A stretch of DNA of 64,000 bases, taken from the NCBI GenBank assembly GCA_001828935.1, contig MHZX01000092.1:69389-133388 (forward strand). The letters run 5' to 3'. Of the stretch, positions 12,001 through 19,600 are shown piece after piece. Position 1 is the first letter of the stretch, and each line of letters begins with the position of its first letter. Position numbers and translations under genes: made by a program. The notes below the pieces were generated by a model, which saw only the letters and a program-made list of their open reading frames with translations, searched no databases and was not told the origin of the DNA. The DNA is from Rhodocyclales bacterium RIFCSPLOWO2_02_FULL_63_24 (GTDB lineage: Bacteria > Pseudomonadota > Gammaproteobacteria > Burkholderiales > Rhodocyclaceae).

Positions 12001-15000
12001 AACAACAAAGTCGGCTGCACCGTGACGGGCCCCGTTGCAGTTGCCGCCTGCACCAATCTGAGCATAAGCAGCGACTCGAACATCAACTTCAACTATAACA
12101 ATGCAGTCGTGCAGACCTGCCCGGCGGTCAGTTCCGGTACTTCGGCCACCTGGCGCTTCCGCATCGACAACGCGACGGCGGCGTCCAAGTACATCAACAC
12201 CATCACCTGTGGCGGCATCAACACCATCACCGCCAATTCGGTGAATACCGGCGTGGCACAGGATCTCACCGTTACTCGCATCAACAATCTGGCCTCCCGT
12301 CTGGAATCCAACGCGCAAGGCGGCTACACGATTTCATGTACCGACGCCACCAGCACCACGGTACAGTCCGACTGCACCATCACCGGTCCTTCAGGAATCA
12401 ATGCCTGCCAGGGAACCGACACGGACGACAGCAACAACTGCGGCGTCGGCGCCCTTAGCTTCAAGTACAACGGCAACGAGGACGGTAGCGGTATCGCTCT
12501 CGCCGCCACGGGCATGACCAGCCCGGATAACAGCGGCACCTGGCGCTCCTGCGTGCCGGCGGCCTCCAACGGCAGTTCCGGAGCCACCGCGGTCGACGAT
12601 TACGCCCCCTACTTGTTCACCGTCAGCGCCTTTTCCGGCGGCGCGCCCAGCCAGGGCACGACTATCACCCAGATCGCCAGCACCAACGTCGGGACGATAG
12701 GCACGACCACGGTGGCGATGACCAACGGCACCGCCGCCTCGGTCCTGACCATTCCCACCAACGCCACCGGCACGGCGCCGAACGTGCTGACCATGGGCGG
12801 CGGCGCGGCGGCCGATGCGGCGACCAATCAATGGAACGGCATCGGCATCTTCAAGCGTACCGATATCGTGAACGATGGCAGAACCTTCAGCCGCACCTCG
12901 GGCCGCACCGATTGCGCCGCTGCCACCTGCACCTATGCCGAGGAGATGCAAAACTTCGCCAACTGGTACAGCTACTACCGTACCCGCATGCTGATGATGA
13001 AGTCCGCCACCACCCTGGCCTTCACCCAGCTCGACGGCAACTACCGGGTCGGCTTCGACAACATCTGCCAGGCCACCGGCACCACGGTGGACAATCCGGT
13101 CGCGCAGTTTTCGGGCGCCGGGAGAAGCTCCTGGTGGACCAGCCTCACCAGTGCCAGTCCAAGCTGCGCCACGCCGCTGCGCGCCGAGACCGCCAAGATC
13201 GGCCGCTACTACGCCGGCAAGCTGACCGCCCAGGCCGATCCGCTCGAATACTCGTGCCAGCAGAACTATATGCTGCTGGTGACGGACGGCTATTGGAACG
13301 AATCGGAGAGTTCCAGCATCCAGGGCGTCACCGGCGCCGACATTGGCAATACCGACAACGTGCTGGCCACCGTCGGCCGCCCCTATTACGACGGCGCCCA
13401 AAGTTCGACTACCTGCCCCTCGGTCGGCAGCAGTCGGGGCGGCACGGCCAGTTCTTGCCGCACTTTGTCCGATATCGCCTATCACTATTACAGCACCGAT
13501 TTGCGCACGCTTGCGCTGGGCAACAACACCAACGGCACGACCGATGTGGCGACCAACAACGTCCTCACCACCGCCGACGACAAGAACCAGATCCAGCACA
13601 TGAATTTCTTCGCCATGGGGCTGGGCATCGACGGCAAGCTCAACTACAGTTCCGACTACCAGACCTCAGGCATCGGCGACTATGCCGCCATCGTGGCTGG
13701 AACCAAGAATTGGCCGGCTGTGGCCAATCTCGACCCGACCGGCGTAGACGATCTGTGGCATGCAACAGTCGCCGGGCGCGGCAAGTATTTCAGTGCGCGC
13801 AACGTGCCCAATGTGGTCGCCGGCCTGCGCGAAGCGCTGAACAAGATCGGCGCCCGGGTCGGTTCCGCGGCGGCGGCGGCTACTTCCAATCTGGAACCGG
13901 TGGCGGGCGACAACTTTGCCTATGTGGCGAGCTATGCCACGGTGGACTGGACCGGCGACCTGCAATCGCGTTCGATCGACGTCGCCACCGGCGACGTGTC
14001 GAGTTCCACGGCCTGCACCACAGCGGACTCCGGCTGCCAATGGTCGGCCCAGGGCAAGCTCGACAACCTGACCTGGTCGGCACGGCGCATCTATCTGGCG
14101 CCCAGTTCCGGGACCAGCGGCGATCCACTGCGCGTTTTCAGCTTCAGCAATCTTTCCGGGGCTGAGCAGGCCTATTTCAGCCCAAGCACGCTGAGCCAGT
14201 ATGCGGCCTTGTCGGTCAGCAACCCAAGCGACATCACCGCCTCGAATCTGGTCGATTTCCTGCGCGGCAACCGCGGCCTGGAACAGGACGGCGACATCAG
14301 CCACGCCCAGATCTGGCGTAAGCGCACCCATGTCTTCGGCGATATTGTGAATACCCAGCCGGTGTTCATGAAGGCGCCGAGCGCGGGCTATACCGACGGC
14401 GGTTATTCCGATTTCAAGGCGGGCACCGCGGCCGGCCGCAACCCGGTGGTATTTGTTTCGGCCCAGGACGGCATGCTGCATGCGATAAACGCGCATACCG
14501 CGTCGGTCACGGTCAGCGGCGCCACGGTGCAGCCCGGCGAGGAAATGTGGTCCTTCATCCCGACTCAAGTGCTGCCGGTGATGAAGACGCTGGGCGACGT
14601 CAACTACGCGCACCGCTACTTCATCGACGGCCAGATCACGGTCGCCGACGTGGATTTCGGCGTCGGCGACTGGCACACCATCCTGATCGGCGGCCAGGGC
14701 GCGGGCGGCACGTCCTACTATGCCCTTGACGTGACCGATCCGCTCAGTCCGAAGTACCTGTGGGAGTTCTCGACGCCGAACCTGGGCTACACGTTCTCGA
14801 ATTCCACCGTCAGCAAGTTGCCCAATGGCCAGTGGTCCGTCCTGTTCTCTTCCGGCTACAACAATACCGCCAGCGGCGGCGACGGCGGCGGTTACCTGTA
14901 TGCCCTGAATCCGCAGACAGGCGCGGTAAAAAGCGGCTATCCGCTGGCCACCTTGTCGGGCAGCGGCGCCGCGCCGAGCAACCTGGGCAAGATTGCAATA

Positions 15001-15960
15001 TGGGCCGACAATCCCGCGGCCGACAATACGGCTCAGTACGTTTACGCCGGGGACCTGAACGGCGACCTCTGGCGTTTCGATCTCAACCACACGGCCTCGG
15101 GCCATAGTGGCACCCAGGTGTTCAAGCTGGCGCACCTGGAGAGCGGCGGCGTGGTCCAGCCGATCACGACCAAGCCCGAACTGTCGCAAAACGACAGCGG
15201 CATTCGCCAGGTCTTCGTCGGCACCGGGAAATATCTTGAGACCGCGGACCTGACCAATGTCGATGTCCAGGGTTTCTACGCCATCAAGGACACGTTGGGC
15301 GCCGCCAATCTTGGCGGCGCCGCGCAGGCGACCTGGAACCCGCTGAGCGACACCACCACCGTCGATGTCTCCGGTACTCCCACCGTGGTGCCGATGTTCC
15401 TCACGCGCACTTTGCTGTCGACCGACGTGAATGGTGCGGCCATTACGGTCACGTCGAATGGGGTGACGACCAACGCGCGAAAGATCTGCCTCGGTGCCGG
15501 GGCCACGGTGTCCGCCGCCGGCACGTGCAACAACACCGATAGCACGTCGATGAGCTGGGACACCTATGGCGGCTGGCACGTCACCCTGCCTGATTCCGGA
15601 GAGCGCATAAACGTTGATCCCAAACTGGTGCGGGGCACCCTGGTGTTCGCCAGCAACATCCCTGCAGCCGACAGCTGCACCGTGGGCGGGCGCTCCTGGG
15701 TCAATTTCCTCGACTATTCGACGGGACTGGCGGTCGGCGGCGAAACCACGGTGTCGATCAAGATCAGCGATTCCCTGGTGGTCGGCCTCACGGTGGTCAA
15801 GTTGGCGTCGGGCGACTACAAGGCCATCGCTACCAAATCCAACTACCAGCAGGAAACACTGTCGGTGCCGGTGTCCGCTGCGGCGGGCGGCGGCGGGGGT
15901 GGCAGCAGTAGCATCTTCGGCGGCAAACGCGGCCTGTGGCGGGAGTTCGAGGCCTATTGA
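9028..15960 (+). CDS. pilY1: Type IV pilus tip adhesin PilY1, very long form
   Basis: About 2310 residues, roughly twice Pseudomonas PilY1. ATG 9028 is chosen because AGAGG lies 7 bases upstream and a clear signal peptide follows (RAVAWLLMLALSVGNVTQAVA). A VWA-type MIDAS start (VLDDSGSM; D53, S55, S57) is separated from the rest of the VWA-like part (MLLVTDGYWNE, GKYFSARNVPNVVAGLREAL, to about residue 1620) by a long Ser/Thr/Gly-rich insert that includes seven tandem repeats. The C-terminal beta-propeller is recognisable by PVFMKAPS, VSAQDGMLHAINAHT and YVYAGDLNGDLWRFDLN. A Gly-rich stretch precedes the C-terminus. The role is pilus biogenesis, adhesion and possibly surface sensing at the pilus tip. 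Confidence 0.93.
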   Translation: MKTLQFRRAVAWLLMLALSVGNVTQAVALTLATTPLAASTTSVVRPNLMYVLDDSGSMGWDYTPDYINDATVTDPTNAGITPPGSSGDRGAATIAGGVITAITATGGNVYEHGTPTVLIQGNGTGAAATVTLNASKTIQSVTVTSGGSGYTAANTYVTFLGGLKTAGWGMCWGTTGTSNQGGTPKDTSASPTCSTVSQVPYSTSAVNYQFYDPAVRYLPPIKADGTSYASASSTAAKTDGFAGTGATNLTTSWTHEVWCNTASPSPTPTSANIATHTQCKENADTSGDNLYPNVTYTFRKTYTGPASYFSMEPSEYCTSTDYTNCITKAAALAAIPAFVVGGVTFNVASKYRWCAYYNPISHTFGGCQGRRDLDHYIPNYLGGWVSTGAAGVQATASLVVSATTAGQSLTGLTIGGVDIVGGASFTSAANGDQATMAANICTAVQAQTASTGYSCAATGSTALLQAAAIGTAANGLPVLATGPAVVAAANSLGEIRVTTATSGYQISSITIHGNQLLSANVTADGDTGNTARMICEGINSGLQQGVYIARSGSQAGAAADAYAYGTCQSHGDAYVQIKRIQADDTDNGQAIVVAGPATATISTGSIQINSTAGATSISDVTKDGVSIFTAPALSILDGTQTVAIASSLAAKINGNGGCTATASGSTVSITGCTGTLAVTSSSALATGTIKVTSTGHTYGADLGGIQVGASSLAGHIASTTIANGTSVSANATSLRTAINAGTGTHGFTAAAPVLSGSDYHITVTAPAGTAYNGQSFTFQNGTAVVAGSATSPTWNFSISNATADNANVDYIRCDASDSAGSDEIYVLSTDASTGSAGSSSLQYTTALATGLNAAGSNGYSYSCSYESGSQNNQWCDVTGPTGVSACTGNLSFSYDASITIDNYTKPTSGSAGCATITAPTWQFEIGYFDAASSADQYINSITCGGTNTITPNSVNTGTSTSNSDTRRGILKTELMANDTNGYSYSCTQYANNNKVGCTVTGPVAVAACTNLSISSDSNINFNYNNAVVQTCPAVSSGTSATWRFRIDNATAASKYINTITCGGINTITANSVNTGVAQDLTVTRINNLASRLESNAQGGYTISCTDATSTTVQSDCTITGPSGINACQGTDTDDSNNCGVGALSFKYNGNEDGSGIALAATGMTSPDNSGTWRSCVPAASNGSSGATAVDDYAPYLFTVSAFSGGAPSQGTTITQIASTNVGTIGTTTVAMTNGTAASVLTIPTNATGTAPNVLTMGGGAAADAATNQWNGIGIFKRTDIVNDGRTFSRTSGRTDCAAATCTYAEEMQNFANWYSYYRTRMLMMKSATTLAFTQLDGNYRVGFDNICQATGTTVDNPVAQFSGAGRSSWWTSLTSASPSCATPLRAETAKIGRYYAGKLTAQADPLEYSCQQNYMLLVTDGYWNESESSSIQGVTGADIGNTDNVLATVGRPYYDGAQSSTTCPSVGSSRGGTASSCRTLSDIAYHYYSTDLRTLALGNNTNGTTDVATNNVLTTADDKNQIQHMNFFAMGLGIDGKLNYSSDYQTSGIGDYAAIVAGTKNWPAVANLDPTGVDDLWHATVAGRGKYFSARNVPNVVAGLREALNKIGARVGSAAAAATSNLEPVAGDNFAYVASYATVDWTGDLQSRSIDVATGDVSSSTACTTADSGCQWSAQGKLDNLTWSARRIYLAPSSGTSGDPLRVFSFSNLSGAEQAYFSPSTLSQYAALSVSNPSDITASNLVDFLRGNRGLEQDGDISHAQIWRKRTHVFGDIVNTQPVFMKAPSAGYTDGGYSDFKAGTAAGRNPVVFVSAQDGMLHAINAHTASVTVSGATVQPGEEMWSFIPTQVLPVMKTLGDVNYAHRYFIDGQITVADVDFGVGDWHTILIGGQGAGGTSYYALDVTDPLSPKYLWEFSTPNLGYTFSNSTVSKLPNGQWSVLFSSGYNNTASGGDGGGYLYALNPQTGAVKSGYPLATLSGSGAAPSNLGKIAIWADNPAADNTAQYVYAGDLNGDLWRFDLNHTASGHSGTQVFKLAHLESGGVVQPITTKPELSQNDSGIRQVFVGTGKYLETADLTNVDVQGFYAIKDTLGAANLGGAAQATWNPLSDTTTVDVSGTPTVVPMFLTRTLLSTDVNGAAITVTSNGVTTNARKICLGAGATVSAAGTCNNTDSTSMSWDTYGGWHVTLPDSGERINVDPKLVRGTLVFASNIPAADSCTVGGRSWVNFLDYSTGLAVGGETTVSIKISDSLVVGLTVVKLASGDYKAIATKSNYQQETLSVPVSAAAGGGGGGSSSIFGGKRGLWREFEAY
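10204..12480 (+). repeat. Seven tandem ~90-125-residue repeats inside PilY1
   Basis: Protein-level repeats begin near 10204, 10495, 10831, 11081, 11401, 11785 and 12148. Each has the pattern: short beta strand, an I-x-x-I-x-x-G-like turn, a helix ending in IN-like residues, GYS/GYT, and V-T-x-TGP or similar. The last three share TW-x-F at the start, a CGG..TIT-type Cys turn and C-x-(V/I)-TGP near the end. They are diverged at DNA level, so they are old rather than recently amplified. Confidence 0.7.
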
Positions 15961-16601
15961 TGGCGGGGCGGAGCCACTGGAGCCATGCCGGATGGAAGCA
16001 TGACGACGCAAGCCGGTTCTATGTAACGCTGGGCGTCTCCGTTCTGTTGCACGCAGTCCTGTTGCTGGCTTGGAAGCTGCCCGCGCCTCTGTGGAAGGCC
16101 GCTGATCAGGCGGTCCTGACAGTCGTTTTGCGGGGAGCAGCGCCCTTGGCGCCGACCACTCCGGCGGCCGCAGCAAAAAAGACCGGGGTCCCGGTACTGT
16201 TACGCAAGGATCCCGCTGCGTCTGCTTTCTCGGTTCCTCCCAAATCAGCGCAAGGGGCAATGGCACCCCCGATGGCACGGCCACAGTCGGTGCTGTCGGC
16301 TAGCTCGGCCCGCATCGCGCCCGTTCCGATCCCGGGCCGGCTCTCGAATTCAACCCCGGCGGCAGTCGGTGTTACGGTGAAATTGGTCATCAGCGGTGAT
16401 GGACGGGTGCAGCAAATATTTTGGGACTCACTCCCGGCGCTGACGGACGAGCAACTGCGGCGGGTCGAAGCCGCGATACGCGACAAGATTTATGCCGGCG
16501 GGCAGACCATCAACGAAATCTTCGATGTACGGGGATTTCTGAAGCTGCCGCAAGTGCGGAGTGAAGAAAGCGCTCTACCTTACCAGCCAGCCGTCGAATA
16601 G
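15960..16601 (+). CDS. TonB-like single-pass membrane protein
   Basis: A 213-residue protein whose ATG overlaps the pilY1 stop (TGATG), so it is translated with the pil operon. One N-terminal membrane segment (YVTLGVSVLLHAVLLLAW) is followed by a Pro/Ala-rich linker and a C-terminal domain with the TonB_C-like pattern (VGVTVKLVISGDGRVQQIFW, then a helix and GFLKLP). This resembles energy transducers. No ExbB or ExbD adjoins it, so the function, perhaps linked to pilus or PilY1 export, is inference. It could equally be a periplasm-spanning structural protein. Confidence 0.6.
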   Translation: MAGRSHWSHAGWKHDDASRFYVTLGVSVLLHAVLLLAWKLPAPLWKAADQAVLTVVLRGAAPLAPTTPAAAAKKTGVPVLLRKDPAASAFSVPPKSAQGAMAPPMARPQSVLSASSARIAPVPIPGRLSNSTPAAVGVTVKLVISGDGRVQQIFWDSLPALTDEQLRRVEAAIRDKIYAGGQTINEIFDVRGFLKLPQVRSEESALPYQPAVE

Positions 16602-16667
16602 GGTCACTGCGTCGGTGAGGATCAAGACTGCCGTCCCGCCAGCGCCGACTGTTGGCCAGGGCTGCCG

Positions 16668-19600
16668 TCAGTAGCGTTCGCGCAGGTAGATGTATGGCGC
16701 TTTGGGGGAGCCGAAGCGGAGCCGGGCCGTGGGATTCTGGTCCCAGGCGCCGGTGCTGGTCCAGGTGCCCTGCAGCCAGGGCATGGTCGTCAGGTCCAGG
16801 GTCAGGTCGACGCTGCCGACGGCGGAGGTACACGCCGCGCCGGGACCGCCGATACAAGGCTTGCTCAGGATGATCGTACCGCTGCCGGAGCTCATGGTGA
16901 CGGGGTTGGACGCAGTCGTCCAGTTCCCGGTTGTGCCTGTAGCGGTGTTGGGATCGGTGCCGGTAATGCGGAAGTTTGTCGCGGCGAGCGGATTGGTGAC
17001 CGATGCCGGCGCCTGGTAGTTGGCCAGGCTGCCATCGGCTGGCGTGAAGCTGGTGCAGCTGTCGTCGGTATTGGTAAGCCATTGGGTGCATGCAGTGCCG
17101 ACTACCGTAGCGCAGTACATGGTACGGGCCGTCGCCCGGATGGGCAGCAATTCCGAGCCGTAGACATTGTCGAGGCGCAGGATGCCGAAGCGCTGCACCG
17201 TGGTGCCGAGCGATGCCGCGCTCGTCATGGTCACACCATCCGAGTCCACCGGCAAGGCGGTTGCTGTCGCCGTGGTCGACACTGCCGGATTGCTTGGCCG
17301 GCTGATCTTGTGCTTGGCGGTAACCGTGGTGCTGCCGGACACCCAGGTATTGGAATTTGTCGCCGTCGGCGTCGTGGTGCTGGCGGCGATGGCGGCGCCG
17401 GCCGGTTGCGTTGGCGTCCAGGTGCTGACGCCAAAGCCAAAACCCGGACTGGCGGCAGATGCTGGCACCGCACCCCAGGCGGTTAGCGGCAGCTTGGCCC
17501 AGCTGGAACTGCCGTCGCCGACATAATTGGCGGTCGTGACGTTGCTCGCGTTTTGCGCCGTCAGCGTGAAGACCGTGGTGAATCCATCCTGGCCGAAATA
17601 GGTGAAGGTGCCGCAGCCGGCGGTCAGGCTGACTGCGGCGAAGGCAAAGTGATCCGGGGTGAAGCGGCCGAAATAGGGCGAGGTGATGGTGCCGCCGGAC
17701 GTATTGGTGCCGCCAAAATAGCAGCCGTACTTGCCGTTGCCGTCCAGTACGTTGGGGTCGGCGGGATCGACGGCGGTGCCGATCTTGTTGTCGATGAAGC
17801 ATTCCGGAGTGGACTTGCTGCGGTCGACATCGGTAAAACTGCCGTCGTCATATATTCCCCAGGGCGTGAAACGGAAATTCCCGACTTCGGAATAAGTAAA
17901 TGCCGTGCCCTTGGAAATCCAGCTGGAGGCAAGTGTTGCGGGCGAGAAGCTGCCGCTTACCGTGCCGGTCTGCGAGGCGCCGCTGTGCGCCTCGATCCGG
18001 TTGCTGTTGATCAGCGCCGTGCCGCTGTAGTTGGCGACCGAGGCGGCATCGAGGCCGAAGGCGGCGCCGGCCTTGATAGCGGGCGTGCCGCTCGTTCCGG
18101 TATTGGTCGCATCGGGAGAGCTGAGGCTGAAACTGGTCGGTCGGATCGCAAAGTTGTCGGACGAGCAGGCTGTCGTCGCGCCGCTGACCATGCGTACCCG
18201 CACGTCCTTGGCGGCATTGGCATAGTTGAAGTTATAAGTCCGTCGTCCGCTGCTCCATGCCGGCGAGTTGGTGGGACTGGCGAGCGACGTCGTGCCGCAC
18301 GATCCCGATGCCACTCCAGTTTGATCCACCAGGTCCACGGTTACCGTGCCCGTGTATCCCGTGTTGATGACGCCGGCGGTCAAGGCCAGCACATCGACGG
18401 AAAATGCCGTTCCGGCCAGTTTGGTAAAGATAGGCGTGCTGGGATTCTTACCTACTTCCACCGCATCGAAGGCGCAGGCATTCGATGAATACGTTAATGA
18501 GCAGTCGCCGCTCGTGGCGCCGTTGTAGCACACCGCGGTCATGCTGCTGGGCGCGGTTACGCTGCCCCCCAGGGACACTGCGCCGGTGGTCGCCTTGGTC
18601 AGCGTTACCTGCACCTGGCCACCGGTAAATGTCACTGGGTCCGACGACCAGGTGGCACCGCTGATCGCGGCCAGGTCCACCGTTACGCTGCCCGTATAGA
18701 GCGCGGTGCAGGCCGCGTTGGCGCAGGCCTTGATGGTGACGGTCTCGGCCGCGCAGGTGAGGGCGCTGCCATCGTGGACGATGCGCACATGGTCCAGCGT
18801 TGGCGTGGTAATCGGCTGGCCTGTACATACCGTCAGATTGTCGATCTCGTGCACATTGGTTGCGCCCCCTGTTGAGGCCGTGAAGGAAAAGAACCAGTAG
18901 GGAGGCACGGCGGCCTGGGTTGCGATCGCCTTGGCGTCGTAGGTCGCAATCACGTTGGAGTAGCTGGTGCCGGTGCCGGTGGTATCCCGATCGACGGTGA
19001 CGTAGGCATGAGTGCCATCGCCGTGATCCACCGTCACTTTGTAGCGGTGGGCGGTGACCGATGCCGAGATGGGACGCAGCGCGAGCAGGACGCCGCGGTT
19101 CTCGTCTGTGCTGCCCTGGGTGAAAGTGATCGGACCAATGGCGCCCGCCGTAGTTTGTGACGCATAGTGGATGGCGATGGTTTCGTCGTTGCCCTGGGTC
19201 GAATCGAAGCAGAACGATTGGGCCCAGGTCAGCCCTCCGGTGGTCGAGGCGGTCAGGCTACAGCGGTTGTTGTTGATGTGGCCGGCAAACAGCATCATGG
19301 CGCCATTGGTCACAGTGGTCATCGAACCGGATGTCACGTTGCTGCTGTTGGTGGTGTCGGCATAGTGACTGGCGGCATAGGTCACGTCGAAGGGGGTCGT
19401 CGTGTCCACGCCGCGAAACGCCGTGCAGGCCGCGACGATACCGCCGCCGCCGCTGTGGGTGATGGTCGGATTGGTTTCCGAGGCGGACGCCGCCTTCTTG
19501 TAGAACATCGACGAGCGCGGTTGGCCATTACCGCCTTGCGCCACCTGATAAACCTGGGCCCAGCCGCTGGTGGCGACGCTGTGGGCAGTGTCGTCGTTCG

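Noticed and set aside
13666..16284. Very long open frame on the minus strand opposite pilY1
   Set aside because: Its product is Arg/Gly/Ala-rich without motifs, it lies wholly against a clearly real gene, and GC-rich sequence with few stop codons produces such frames throughout the window.
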